DNA of 64,000 nt from Klenkia sesuvii. Lineage in GTDB: Bacteria > Actinomycetota > Actinomycetes > Mycobacteriales > Geodermatophilaceae. Made by a program: the position numbers and the translations under genes. The notes under the pieces are model-generated. The model worked only from the letters and a program-made list of their open reading frames with translations, was not told where the DNA came from and ran no database searches. The stretch lies in assembly GCF_037083825.1 (NCBI RefSeq), contig NZ_JBAPLU010000014.1:41967-105966 (forward strand). Reading direction: 5' to 3'. How positions within the stretch are numbered: the first letter of the stretch is position 1; every line of letters begins with the position of its first letter. Below, one piece after another: positions 17,742 to 25,900 of the stretch.

Positions 17742-18701
17742 ATGGCGCAGCAGGTGGACAGCATGCGGAGGACCTCCGACTGGCCGCAGGACGGCGCGGT
17801 GGAGGCCGCCGCGCAGTGGGCGTCGGCCGTCCACCGGGCGCCCGGCCCGGTGGCCAAGGCCCGCACCGCCCTCGGCAGCGCCGGGGCCCGGGCAGGCCTG
17901 GCCGCCACGCTGCGGGTGCTGCGCAGCCTGCCCGTCGTCGAGCTGCCGCTGGGCCGGGGCGCGACCGGCACCGAGCTGCGCCGCTGGTTCGGCGGCGACG
18001 CCCGCGTCGCCGTCTGGGACCGCGGGCCGGTTGCGGTGCTGCAGCTGCCCGCCACCACGGCGGAGCACCTGTCCGGGCGGCCGCGCCAGGCGCTGCGCAC
18101 GAACGTGACCCGGGCCAGGAAGGCCGGGCTGACGTGCACCCCGGTCACCACCGACGACGAGCGCCGCGCCGCCGTCGAGGTGGTGGCGCGGCTGCGTCAC
18201 CAGGACCCGGCGGCGATGGTGCTGGAGCGCGACCTCGAGGAGGTGGGCACCCGGATGCTGGTGGCCCGCACGGCCGAGGGCGAGGCGGTGGGCCTGGCCG
18301 AGCTGGTGCTCGACGCCCAGGTCGCCGGTTTGGCCACCCTGGTGACCGCACCGGGCAACCCGGCCGGCGCGGCGCTGCGCTCGCTGCTGCACCTGGCCGT
18401 CGTGGAGCACCTGCTCGCCGCGGACGTGCACCTCCTGGTGGTCTCCGGTTCGATGCTGCTCACCCCGGCCGGCACCCGGTACCACCAGCGGCGCACCGGT
18501 TTCGTGCCGGCGCGGGTGCGGCTGGTCGAGGCTGCTCAGCCGATGAGCGCGCGCAGCGCCGACAGGCTCGCCGCCAGCCCGGGGTGGAGCTCGACGCCGG
18601 GGGCGGCCAGCGGCAGCCACGCCACCGCGGTGCTCTCCCGGTTGAGCACCAGCGACGACGGGTCGAGCTCGCCGGTGGGCACCGCCAGCACCGTGGTGTA
18701 G
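17742..18701 (+). CDS. GNAT/FemAB-fold acyltransferase-like protein, unassigned
   Basis: ATG 17742 follows GGAGGGGG. The 319-residue protein has a basic stretch RPRQALRTNVTRARKAGL near residue 112 and a following alpha/beta region (GEAVGLAELVLD, then a long helix ending LLAADVHLLVVSG) that resemble peptidyl-transfer or GNAT-fold acyltransferases. No catalytic residue can be named. The last 55 residues (Ser/Ala/Thr-rich) are antisense to the Nudix gene, an overlap of 166 bp, and look like read-through of a lost stop, so the functional protein probably ends near 18540. Confidence 0.6.
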   Translation: MAQQVDSMRRTSDWPQDGAVEAAAQWASAVHRAPGPVAKARTALGSAGARAGLAATLRVLRSLPVVELPLGRGATGTELRRWFGGDARVAVWDRGPVAVLQLPATTAEHLSGRPRQALRTNVTRARKAGLTCTPVTTDDERRAAVEVVARLRHQDPAAMVLERDLEEVGTRMLVARTAEGEAVGLAELVLDAQVAGLATLVTAPGNPAGAALRSLLHLAVVEHLLAADVHLLVVSGSMLLTPAGTRYHQRRTGFVPARVRLVEAAQPMSARSADRLAASPGWSSTPGAASGSHATAVLSRLSTSDDGSSSPVGTASTVV

Positions 18702-19003
18702 CTCCACCCCCCGTGGTCGTCGACGGACTGCGCACCCAGGGTGAGCTGACCGGGCAGCAGGCCGAGCTCCTCCCGCGCCTCGCGGAGCGCGCCGTCGGCC
18801 GGGGTCTCGCCGGGGTCCAGCGCGCCGCCCGGCGTGCCCCAGGTACCGCCGTGGTGGCTCCACTCCACGCGGTGCTGCAGCAACGCCTCGGTCCCGGCCG
18901 GCCCGGGGCGGTGCACCAGCAACCCGGCCGCCCCGACCAACCCCCAGTGCCGGTGGCCCAGGGCGCAGGTGGTCCACCCGTCGGTCGGTGAGGTGTGCGG
19001 CAC
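18536..19003 (-). CDS. Nudix hydrolase
   Basis: The 155-residue protein carries a Nudix box, GALDPGETPADGALREAREELGLL-type, near residues 65-87. Both Glu residues of REAREEL are present to hold metal. It hydrolyses a nucleoside diphosphate linked to another moiety; substrate unknown. The N-terminal segment (C-x-LGHRHWG, G-A-A-G-L-L) is typical of actinobacterial MutT relatives. GTG 19003 is chosen because GGGGAGG lies 9 bases before it, whereas that site directly touches ATG 19012 and leaves no spacing. Confidence 0.88.
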   Translation of the reverse strand: MPHTSPTDGWTTCALGHRHWGLVGAAGLLVHRPGPAGTEALLQHRVEWSHHGGTWGTPGGALDPGETPADGALREAREELGLLPGQLTLGAQSVDDHGGWSYTTVLAVPTGELDPSSLVLNRESTAVAWLPLAAPGVELHPGLAASLSALRALIG

Positions 19004-19098
19004 GCCCGCCATCCTCCCCGCCGCGCGCCACCCGGGCCGCCCGGTGGCCACCCGGTAGCCACCCGCCGGCCACCCGGCCCCGAGCACCCGGGCAACCC

Positions 19099-19172
19099 GG
19101 GGTGGCCGGACATCCCTGACGGTGTGCGCACCGGGCAACGGCCGGCGACCGTGAGGGATGTCGGGCCACCCC
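19099..19172. repeat. 74-bp palindromic repeat, copy 1
   Basis: A near-perfect inverted repeat has arms of about 24 bp (GGGGTGGCCGGACATCCC to GGGATGTCGGGCCACCCC) around a loop with GTGCGCACCGGGCAACGG. A second copy of the same element lies at 20380-20453, on the other side of the AbiEi-like gene. The loop core is identical in both. Confidence 0.75.
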
Positions 19173-19209
19173 GTGGGCCGGGTGGCCTACCACGAGGGCC
19201 ATCGCTGGT

Positions 19210-19240
19210 GTCCACAGCCGCGACGCCCGTCCACAGATCG
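19210..19240 (+). promoter_or_regulatory. Conserved GTCCACAGATCG block upstream of AbiEi-like gene 1
   Basis: A block beginning GTCCACAG and ending GTCCACAGATCG lies 45 bp before the start codon at 19286. A copy with about 24 of 30 bases in common occupies 27541-27570, 46 bp before the start of the second AbiEi-like gene. The fixed distance suggests a shared promoter or regulatory element. Confidence 0.5.
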
Positions 19241-19285
19241 CGCCGGAGCGGTCCCGGGACGGTCCTCCGGCACCAGGGTGGCCCC

Positions 19286-20353
19286 GTGTCCCTCGTCCTC
19301 CCGCTCGTCACCCGCGAGACCGCACGCCGCCGCCTCGGCCTGATGACCCGCAGCCACCTCCTGGCCCACGGGGTGACCGACCGCGAGATCGCCGCGGCGG
19401 TCCGGCGCGGTGAGCTGCGCCGCGTGCGCGCCGGTGCCTACGTGCGGGCGGCCGACTGGGCGGAGGTGGAGCGCACCCGACGGCTGCCCGGTCTGCACGC
19501 CCTCGCCGTTGCCGAGGCCGTCGCCCCGGCCGGCACCCCCTTCGGCTTCGACACGGCCGCGTGGGTCTGGGCTCTCCCCCGCCCGGCCAGGCGCGCCGGT
19601 GCAGCCGACCTGGTGCACCTCGTCGACCCCGCGTCCCGGGGCGGCCGCCGCGGTGACTGGGTGCTGCACCGGTCGTCCCTGCCGCGGGAGGAGGTCACCA
19701 CCCGCGGTGCCTACGCGGTGACGACGGCGGCACGGACGGTCGTGGACGTCGCCCGCTCCTGGAGCGAGGTGAACGCGGTCGCCGCGGCCGATGCCGCACT
19801 CCTGAGGGGGCTGACCACGAAGGAGGAGCTGCTGGAGGTGCTGGCCCGGCACGCCACCGTCGCCGGGACGCCGGCCGTCCGTCGGGTGCTCGAGCTCGCG
19901 GACGGGCGGGCGGAGAGCTGGCTGGAGACCTGCGGGCGCCTGGCCTTCGCCGCCGGGGGCCTGCCGCCGTTCGTCCCCCAGGTGGAGATCTGGCTGGACG
20001 GCGAACTGCTCAAGGTGGTCGACGGGTGGTACGCAGGAGCCGCTCTGGCGATCGAGTTCGACGGCATGTCCAAGTACGTCCTCACCACCCCGGCCGACCT
20101 CCGGGAGGAGAAGCGGGTCGAGGACCTGCTGCGGTCCGTGGGCATCCGCTTCGTCCGGATCACCTACGAGATGCTCACCCGCGGGTGGTCCCAGTTGAAG
20201 GCCCGCATCCTGCGCGAGCTCACCGCCGGCGGGCCGAGCAGCCGGGACTTCGGCGAGCACCCGCGGGCCACCGGGAGGGTGCGCGGCGGGGTGCGCGCCG
20301 ACGACGGGTGGCTCTGGCGGGCCCTGGACAACGTCGGTGGCGCAGCCCCGTGA
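19286..20353 (+). CDS. AbiEi-like wHTH protein with DUF559/Vsr-like nuclease domain (paralog 1)
   Basis: The 355-residue protein opens with a winged-helix domain of the AbiEi antitoxin type (residues 10-52: GLMTRSHLLAHGV...RRGELRRVRAGAYV). A middle section with WVWALP and TVVDVAR follows, and the C-terminus resembles DUF559/very-short-patch-repair nucleases: VVDGWY, LAIEFDGMSKY, EEKRVEDLL, IRFVRITYEML. Asp and Glu-x-Asp-x3-Lys residues of a PD-(D/E)xK-like centre are present. No AbiEii toxin partner is adjacent. It is flanked by two copies of a 74-bp palindrome and has a paralog at 27617-28708. Function is unknown; DNA cleavage or defence is inference. Confidence 0.8.
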   Translation: MSLVLPLVTRETARRRLGLMTRSHLLAHGVTDREIAAAVRRGELRRVRAGAYVRAADWAEVERTRRLPGLHALAVAEAVAPAGTPFGFDTAAWVWALPRPARRAGAADLVHLVDPASRGGRRGDWVLHRSSLPREEVTTRGAYAVTTAARTVVDVARSWSEVNAVAAADAALLRGLTTKEELLEVLARHATVAGTPAVRRVLELADGRAESWLETCGRLAFAAGGLPPFVPQVEIWLDGELLKVVDGWYAGAALAIEFDGMSKYVLTTPADLREEKRVEDLLRSVGIRFVRITYEMLTRGWSQLKARILRELTAGGPSSRDFGEHPRATGRVRGGVRADDGWLWRALDNVGGAAP

Positions 20354-20379
20354 CGGCGGTGTCCGGGGAAGCAGGCAGC

Positions 20380-20453
20380 GGGGTAGCCGGACATCCTGCA
20401 CGGTCTGCGCACCGGGCAACGGCCGGCCACAGTCAAGGATGTCCGGCCACCCC
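20380..20453. repeat. 74-bp palindromic repeat, copy 2
   Basis: The second copy of the element at 19099-19172 has the same orientation and the same loop core (TGCGCACCGGGCAACGGCCGG), with a few arm substitutions, some of which break pairing (e.g. GGTAGCC for GGTGGCC). It lies 27 bp after the AbiEi-like gene. Confidence 0.75.
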
Positions 20454-20476
20454 CCGGTGCAGCCGGCCGCGGGCGA

Positions 20477-20570
20477 CCAGCGGGGCGGGGGCGGCCAGCG
20501 GGGCGGGGGATACAGCGGGGCGGGGGGCCAGCCGGGCGGGGGCGGTCAGCGGCGGGGGCGGCGGCGGGAG
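20477..20570 (+). repeat. G-rich tandem repeat (~17 bp, about five degenerate copies)
   Basis: The unit CAGCGGGGCGGGGGCGG recurs with small changes. Multiple runs of four to six G on the plus strand could form G-quadruplexes. The last copy runs through the stop and into the last basic codons (SRRRPRR) of the converging CoA-binding gene. Confidence 0.6.
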
Positions 20571-21025
20571 GTGATGACGCCGGTGTCGAAGCCGGCCAGG
20601 TGCAGGCCCCCGTGGAAGCGGGCGTGCTCGATCTTCAGGCAGCGGTCCATCACCACGTCCAGGCCCGCCGCCTCGCCCCGCTCGGCCAGGGCGTCGTCGG
20701 ACAGGCCCAGCTGCAGCCAGAAGGTGCGCGCCCCCACCGCGATCGTCTCGTCGAGCACGCCGGGCAGGTCGGCCGGCCGGCGGAAGACGTCGACCAGGTC
20801 GGGCACCCCGGGGCAGTCGGCCAGCGAGGGGTAGACCGGCCGGCCCAGGATCTCCTCCACCCGCGGGTTGACGAACCAGACCTCGTAGTCGGTGCTGGCC
20901 AGCAGGTAGGTGGCCACGAAGTAGGAGGCGCGGGACGGGTTGTCCGAGGCGCCCACCACCGCGACGGTGCGGGTGCGGTCCAGGATCTCCTGCCGCTGGC
21001 CCGCGGTGGGTCCGGGGCGGGTCAC
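20546..21025 (-). CDS. CoA-binding domain protein (YccU/CoA_binding_2 family)
   Basis: The 159-residue single-domain Rossmann protein has the nucleotide loop VAVVGASDNPSRASYFV near residue 20. VWFVNPR and VDVFRRP follow, with FWLQLGLSDD and VMDRCLKIEH at the end, the standard CoA_binding_2 order. These proteins bind CoA, with unclear function. GTG 21025 overlaps the stop of the upstream sulfhydrylase (GTGA), a pairing often seen in actinobacteria, which suggests a role in sulfur amino acid metabolism. The extreme C-terminus is an Arg-rich tag encoded by the G-rich repeat. Confidence 0.88.
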   Translation of the reverse strand: MTRPGPTAGQRQEILDRTRTVAVVGASDNPSRASYFVATYLLASTDYEVWFVNPRVEEILGRPVYPSLADCPGVPDLVDVFRRPADLPGVLDETIAVGARTFWLQLGLSDDALAERGEAAGLDVVMDRCLKIEHARFHGGLHLAGFDTGVITSRRRPRR

Positions 21026-22308
21026 TTCGTGGCCGCCGTGAGCGCCTGGTCGAGGTCCCACAGGATGTCCTCGACGTCCTCCAGCCCGACCGAGATGCGC
21101 ACCAGGTCGGCCGACACCCCGCCGGTCTCCAGCTGCTCGGCCGACAGCTGGCCGTGCGTGGTCGAGCCGGGGTGGATCACCAGGGTGCGGGCGTCGCCGA
21201 TGTTGGCCAGGTGGCTGCACAGCTGCACCGCCTCGATGAACCGTCGCCCGCCCTCGCGGCCGCCGACCACCCCGAAGCTGAACACCGCGCCCGGCCCCTC
21301 GGGCAGGTACCGCTGCGCACGCTCGTACGAGGGGTGGGAGGGCAGGCCCGAGTACCGCACCCAGGCCACCCGGTCGTCGGCCTCCAGCCACTCGGCCACC
21401 CGCCGGGCGTTGGCCACGTGCTCGCGCATCCGCTGCGGGAGGGTCTCCACGCCCTGCAGCAGCAGGAACGCGCTGTGCGGGGAGAGCGCCGCCCCGATGT
21501 CGCGCAGCTGCTCGCTGCGCAGCTTGGTCAGGAACCCGTACTCGGCGAAGTTGCCCCACCAGGACAGGCCCCCGTAGGAGGGCGTCGGCTCGGTCATCTG
21601 CGGGAAGCGGCCGTTGGCCCACGGGAAGGTCCCGGCGTCGACGACCACGCCGCCGATCGTCGTCCCGTGCCCGCCGATGAACTTGGTGGCCGAGTGGATG
21701 ACGACGTCCGCCCCGTGCTCGATCGGCCGGCACAGGTAGGGCGTGGCCGTCGTCGCGTCGACCACCAGCGGGATGCCCGCGGCGTGCGCCACGTCGGCCA
21801 GGCCCGAGATGTCGCTGACCTCGCTGCCCGGGTTGGCCACCACCTCGGCGAACACCAGCTTCGTGCGGTCGGTGATGGCGGCGGCGTAGTCGGCGGGGTC
21901 GGTGCCGCGGACGAACGTCGTCGACACGCCGAACCGGCGCAGCGTCACGTCGAGCTGGGTGATCGTCCCGCCGTAGAGGTTCGCCGAGGCCACGATCTCG
22001 TCACCGGCCCCGGCCAGGGAGGCGAAGGTCAGGAACTCCGCGGCCTGCCCCGACGACGTCGCCACCGCGCCCAGCCCACCCTCCAGGGAGGCCATGCGCT
22101 CCTCGAACGCGGCGACGGTCGGGTTGCCGATGCGGCTGTAGACGTTGCCGTACTTCTGCAGCGCGAACAGCGCCGCGGCGTCGTCGGCGCCCTCGAAGAC
22201 GTAGCTGGTGGTCTGGTAGATGGGCACCGCGCGGGCACCGGTGGTGGGGTCGGGCTGCCCCCCGGCGTGCAGTGCACGCGTGCGGAAGCCCCAGCTGCGG
22301 TCGGCCAT
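21022..22308 (-). CDS. metY: O-acetylhomoserine (thiol)-lyase / sulfhydrylase
   Basis: This 428-residue Cys/Met-metabolism PLP enzyme makes homocysteine from O-acetylhomoserine and sulfide. It shows FRTRALHAGGQPDP, the PIYQTTSYVF segment, RIGNPTVAAFEERMASLEGG, and the PLP lysine in VIHSATKFIGGHGTTIGG. The closing RISVGLEDVEDILWDL is family-typical, and the long form (about 430 aa) separates it from cystathionine gamma-synthase (about 380). ATG 22308 starts directly before the conserved WGFRTRALHAG; an upstream in-frame GTG at 22341 is less likely. Confidence 0.9.
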   Translation of the reverse strand: MADRSWGFRTRALHAGGQPDPTTGARAVPIYQTTSYVFEGADDAAALFALQKYGNVYSRIGNPTVAAFEERMASLEGGLGAVATSSGQAAEFLTFASLAGAGDEIVASANLYGGTITQLDVTLRRFGVSTTFVRGTDPADYAAAITDRTKLVFAEVVANPGSEVSDISGLADVAHAAGIPLVVDATTATPYLCRPIEHGADVVIHSATKFIGGHGTTIGGVVVDAGTFPWANGRFPQMTEPTPSYGGLSWWGNFAEYGFLTKLRSEQLRDIGAALSPHSAFLLLQGVETLPQRMREHVANARRVAEWLEADDRVAWVRYSGLPSHPSYERAQRYLPEGPGAVFSFGVVGGREGGRRFIEAVQLCSHLANIGDARTLVIHPGSTTHGQLSAEQLETGGVSADLVRISVGLEDVEDILWDLDQALTAATK

Positions 22309-22382
22309 GCCGCCAGTGTTCCCGACGGTTGCGCCGCCCACCGGACGGGCAGGTGCGGAGGACGCGACGAGAGGAGCAGGAC

Positions 22383-22736
22383 ATGGCCAGCGGAGTGGCG
22401 AGCGTGTGGGTGCCGGTCGACGACATGGAGCGTGCCCGCGCGTTCTACCGGGACACCCTGGGGCTGAGCGAGGGCAAGGTCACCGACGAGTGGAGCGAGT
22501 TCGACGCCGGCGGGCTGATGATCGGCCTGAACGCCCGCGAGGGGACGGCGCGGCACGCCGACGGCGGGGCGGTCATCACCTTCGAGCCCGACGGCGGCCT
22601 CGACGCCGAGGTCGAGCGGTTGCGCGGCGCCGGGGTGGAGTTCACCGGCGGGATCTCCGACCACCCGTGGGGCCGGCTGGCCCCGTTCAAGGACTCCGAG
22701 GGCAACGACCTGCAGTTCTACGGGCCGCCCGCCTGA
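22383..22736 (+). CDS. VOC-family (glyoxalase-fold) protein
   Basis: The 117-residue protein has two beta-alpha-beta-beta-beta units: VWVPVDDMERARAFYRDTLGL at the start and the second half ending FKDSEGNDLQFYGPP. A Glu near the C-terminus and few other metal ligands are seen, so enzymatic activity is uncertain. ATG 22383 follows GAGGAG. It is divergent from metY with a 74-bp gap. Possible roles are glyoxalase-like, dioxygenase-like or antibiotic-binding; none can be chosen. Confidence 0.82.
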   Translation: MASGVASVWVPVDDMERARAFYRDTLGLSEGKVTDEWSEFDAGGLMIGLNAREGTARHADGGAVITFEPDGGLDAEVERLRGAGVEFTGGISDHPWGRLAPFKDSEGNDLQFYGPPA

Positions 22737-22779
22737 GCCGGCTGCCGGGGCCGGTGACGGCCCCGGCAGACTGCCGCAC

Positions 22780-23079
22780 GTGACCACCACCGTGCAGCTG
22801 CGCCGTTACGCCGTCGAGCCGGGCCGGCTGGCCGACTTCCTCGCGTGGTTCCCCACGATCGTGCCGGTGCGCGAGCAGTTCGGCTTCCGGGTGCTGGAGG
22901 CCTGGGCCGACGAGCAGAACGACGCGTTCGTGTGGTCGGTGGAGCTCGACGGGGACGAGGCCCGGTTCCGCGAGGTCGAGGCCGTCTACAACGCCTCGCC
23001 CGAGCGGGCGGCCGCGTTCGAGACCTTCCCGAAGGTGATCACCAGCCAGCTGAACTCGTTCGTCCGTCCGGTTCGCTGA
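22780..23079 (+). CDS. NIPSNAP-like dimeric alpha-beta barrel protein
   Basis: The 99-residue protein starts at GTG 22780. VQLRRYAVEPGRLADFLAWF and FGFRVLEAWAD fit the NIPSNAP/ferredoxin-like (dimeric alpha-beta barrel) family, commonly found as 100-aa stand-alone proteins in actinobacteria. No function can be given. It follows the VOC gene by 43 bp and converges on the membrane gene, overlapping it by 41 bp. Confidence 0.72.
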   Translation: MTTTVQLRRYAVEPGRLADFLAWFPTIVPVREQFGFRVLEAWADEQNDAFVWSVELDGDEARFREVEAVYNASPERAAAFETFPKVITSQLNSFVRPVR

Positions 23080-24169
23080 GCGCCTCCCGGCGGAAGCGCC
23101 AGACCAACCCGAGGACGACGAGCTCGGTCGCCGCGGCACCCGACGCCACCCACTGGTCGGTGTAGAACAGCAGCACGTTGACCAGGGTCAGCGACACCAG
23201 CAGCGCGCCCTGCCCGATCTCCACCCCCCGGCGGTCCCGGCCGCGCAGCAGCTGCACCGCGGCCACCAGCAGCGCGACCCCGACCACCACGTCCAGGCCC
23301 ACCCGGGCCAGCAGCAGCGCCGTCCCCAGGCCGTCCTCGATGCTGACCCGCGCGTAGGAGTTCGCGGCCTCGGCCAGGTCGGTCACGGTCCCGTCGCGCA
23401 GGTCCAGCCCGATGAGGACGACGACGGCGAGGTCGGCGACGGCGACCACCCCGAGCAGGCCGAGCGCCCCGGCGGTGGCCCGGCGCAGGCGGGTGCCGGA
23501 CAGGTGCCGGGTGGCGAAGCGGTCCAGCCGGGTGACCAGCCGGCGCACCCGGCCCGGCTCGGTGACCCCGCCGTCGAGGTCGCCGCTGCGGGTCAGCTCC
23601 AGCAGGTCCCCGGCCAACCGGGAGATGCGCGGGGTGTCCGAGCGGGCGGCCGAGGCCAGCCGGCGGTCCAGCTCGTGGCGGTCGGCGCGGGAGAGGTCGC
23701 GGTCCACCACGTCGCCCAGCAGCTCCAGCGCCGCGTGCAGCTGCGAGGCCGGGGACTGGTCGCGCCGGCCGCGGACCCGGACGTAGAGCCACAACGCCAG
23801 CACGAACACCGCGTAGGCCACCGGCGCGGCCGCCGGGAAGAAGTAGTCGTTGTCGGTGGTGATGAACTTGCCGACCTCGTCGACGAACAGCCCGGCGCCG
23901 ATGCCGGTGGCCCACGCCGCGGCGAGCAGTGCCGAGCGGTTGGCCAGCGCCAGCGGCAGCAGGCCGCCCACGAACAGCAGCAGCCCGCCCCACACCGCGT
24001 GCGCGATGTGCAGGGTGTCCCCGCCGACGGTCGGGTACCCGGTCAGCTCGAGGTAGAGGCGGGTGAGCACGATCGACCCGCCGAAGCCCAGCAGCACGAC
24101 GAACAGGTAGCGGTCGGCGTCCAGCCGGCGGACGAGGTGGTCCAGGCGGCGGCGCAGGGCGGAGAGCAC
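23039..24169 (-). CDS. Multi-pass membrane protein of unknown function
   Basis: This 376-residue protein begins at GTG 24169. About four hydrophobic helices lie at residues 20-125 (including LHIAHAVWGGLLLFVGGLLPL and GIGAGLFVDEVGKFITTDNDYFFPAA). A soluble helical middle of about 110 residues rich in Arg and Asp follows, then four more helices. The DEVGKF...D-Y-F-F-P motif recurs in uncharacterised actinobacterial membrane proteins. Nothing identifies a substrate. It sits directly downstream of the IclR gene but is not obviously part of the aromatic cluster. Confidence 0.75.
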   Translation of the reverse strand: MLSALRRRLDHLVRRLDADRYLFVVLLGFGGSIVLTRLYLELTGYPTVGGDTLHIAHAVWGGLLLFVGGLLPLALANRSALLAAAWATGIGAGLFVDEVGKFITTDNDYFFPAAAPVAYAVFVLALWLYVRVRGRRDQSPASQLHAALELLGDVVDRDLSRADRHELDRRLASAARSDTPRISRLAGDLLELTRSGDLDGGVTEPGRVRRLVTRLDRFATRHLSGTRLRRATAGALGLLGVVAVADLAVVVLIGLDLRDGTVTDLAEAANSYARVSIEDGLGTALLLARVGLDVVVGVALLVAAVQLLRGRDRRGVEIGQGALLVSLTLVNVLLFYTDQWVASGAAATELVVLGLVWRFRREALSEPDGRTSSAGW

Positions 24170-24204
24170 ACCGGCACCTGCCCGACCCGGTCCGGCGCCA
24201 ACCG

Positions 24205-24936
24205 CTACTCGCCCAACGACCTGCTGATCCCCCGTGCGGCGGCCATCACACCGTTGACGTAGGGCCGGACGACGGACGGCGACCCGCCCCGCACCACGAT
24301 GGACAGCGCCGCGACGACGGTGCCCCGCTGCCGCACCGGCGCCGCCACCGACACGGCGTCGTCGGTCACCTGCCGGTCGCTGACCGCGTGCCCGGTGCGG
24401 CGCACCTCGGCCAGCAGCGCGCGCAGCCGGGCGGGGTCGACGACGGTGTGCCGCGTGTACCGGGTCAGCGGCGCGGCCAGCACGGCGTCCTGCACCTCGG
24501 CCGGGGCGTGCGCGAGCAGCACCAGCCCGACCCCGGTGGGCGGCAGCGCGAACCGGCCACCCACCTGGGTCAGCACGGTGACCGCGCCCCGGGCGGCGAA
24601 CCGCTCGACGAAGAGCACCTCGTGGCCCTCGCGCACGGCCAGCTGCACGTTCTCGTGGGTGACCTCGTACAGGTCCTCCATGAACGGCAGCGCCGCCTCC
24701 CGCAGGCCCAGCCCGCGCGGGGCCAGCGCGCCCAGCTCCCACACCCGCAGGCCGACGCGGTAGCCGCCGTCCTCGTCGCGTTCCAGCCCGCCCCACGCGA
24801 CCAGCTCGCCGACCAGCCGGTGGGCGGTGGAGAGGGGCACCCCGACGGCCCGGGCCACCTCGGAGAGCGTGAGGCGCGGCCGGTCGCGGGCGAAGGCGTC
24901 GAGGACGGCGAGCAGCTTGCCGTTCGCCGTCCTCAC
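24205..24936 (-). CDS. IclR-family transcriptional regulator
   Basis: The 243-residue regulator has a winged-helix domain at residues 5-65 (LAVLDAFARDRPRLTLSEVARAVGVP, then STAHRLVGELVAWGGL) and an IclR effector domain (LYEVTHENVQLAVREG, GVGLVLLAHAP, DDAVSVAAPV). It starts at GTG 24936, 10 bp after the reductase gene, and closes the Rieske oxygenase operon. It probably controls that operon in response to an aromatic acid. A 33-bp palindrome at 27402-27434, upstream of the operon, contains TTCCGCAATGCGGAA, a plausible IclR-type operator. Confidence 0.88.
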   Translation of the reverse strand: MRTANGKLLAVLDAFARDRPRLTLSEVARAVGVPLSTAHRLVGELVAWGGLERDEDGGYRVGLRVWELGALAPRGLGLREAALPFMEDLYEVTHENVQLAVREGHEVLFVERFAARGAVTVLTQVGGRFALPPTGVGLVLLAHAPAEVQDAVLAAPLTRYTRHTVVDPARLRALLAEVRRTGHAVSDRQVTDDAVSVAAPVRQRGTVVAALSIVVRGGSPSVVRPYVNGVMAAARGISRSLGE

Positions 24937-24946
24937 CGCGGCAGTG

Positions 24947-25900
24947 TCACAGCTCCAGCACCAGCTTGGGGCAGGCCGCGCGCGAGACGCACACGAACAT
25001 GACGTCGTTGGCGGCCTGCTCGTCGGGGGTGAGCAGCGAGTCGCGGTGGTCGACCTCGCCCTCGAGCACCCCGGTCTCGCAGGTGCCGCAGGTGCCCTCC
25101 TCGCAGGAGCTGAGCACCTCGACGCCGTTCTCGCGCAGCACCGCCATGATGCTGCGGTCCGGCGGCACCGTGAGCGTCGTCCCGGACAGCGACAGCTCGA
25201 CCTCGAAGGAGTCGGTACGCACGGGCTCGCCGACGTCCTTGGGGGCGAAGCGTTCCACGTGCAACCTGCCGGCCGGTACCCGCTGCTCGACCGCGGCCAG
25301 CAGCGGCTCGGGGCCGCAGCAGTAGACCCGCGTGCCCTCGGGCAGGTCGGCCAGGATCGCGTCGAGGTCGAGCAGACCCACCTCGTCCTGCGGGTGCAGC
25401 GTGCCCTCGAGTTCCTCGAGGAACGCCATCGAGCGCCGGCTGCGCCCGCCGTAGTGCAGCTCGTACGGCGTCCCCGCGGCGCGGGCGGCGGCGGCCATGG
25501 GCAGCAGCGGGGTGATGCCGATGCCACCGGCGACGAAGACGTACCGGTCGGCCGGCACCAGCTCGAAGTTGTTCCGCGGGCCCCGCACCGGCACCTGCGC
25601 CCCCTCGTGGAGGTGCTCGTGCACGTGCGCCGACCCGCCGCGCCCGGCCTCCTCGCGGAGCACGCCGATGCGGTACCGGGTCCGGTCGGCCGGGTCGCCG
25701 CACAGGGAGTACTGGCGCACCAGGTCCGGCGCCAGCAGCAGGTCCACGTGCGCACCCGGGGTCCAGCCGGGCAGGTCGGCCCCGGTGGGGTCGACCAGCT
25801 CCAGGACGACGACGCCCTCGGCGCCGTCGGTGCGCCGGCCCACGGTGAGCTGCGCCTCGTGTTCGCCGGCGGCGGTCGGGGACGGCTGGACCGCGGTCAC
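24947..25900 (-). CDS. vanB: PDR/VanB-family oxidoreductase (vanillate demethylase reductase component)
   Basis: The 317-residue electron-transfer protein has an FMN/flavin-binding barrel (RQYSLCGDP, residues near 55), an NAD domain (FVAGGIGITPLLPM, YCCGPEPLL) and a C-terminal plant-type [2Fe-2S] ferredoxin. The ferredoxin Cys set reads CEEGTCGTC...C. This class IA reductase order is that of VanB, which passes electrons from NADH to a Rieske oxygenase. Its GTG start overlaps the stop of the small upstream gene, and the Rieske oxygenase heads the same operon. The symbol follows family and context; other aromatic O-demethylases use the same pair. Confidence 0.85.
   Translation of the reverse strand: MTAVQPSPTAAGEHEAQLTVGRRTDGAEGVVVLELVDPTGADLPGWTPGAHVDLLLAPDLVRQYSLCGDPADRTRYRIGVLREEAGRGGSAHVHEHLHEGAQVPVRGPRNNFELVPADRYVFVAGGIGITPLLPMAAAARAAGTPYELHYGGRSRRSMAFLEELEGTLHPQDEVGLLDLDAILADLPEGTRVYCCGPEPLLAAVEQRVPAGRLHVERFAPKDVGEPVRTDSFEVELSLSGTTLTVPPDRSIMAVLRENGVEVLSSCEEGTCGTCETGVLEGEVDHRDSLLTPDEQAANDVMFVCVSRAACPKLVLEL

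Noticed and set aside
19210..19240. GTCCACAG motifs as DnaA boxes or an origin
   Set aside because: Only single isolated motifs with no AT-rich unwinding stretch and no dnaA/dnaN nearby; the same block recurs before the paralogous gene.
19286..20353. Complete type IV AbiE toxin-antitoxin pair
   Set aside because: No nucleotidyltransferase AbiEii gene is adjacent to either AbiEi-like gene.
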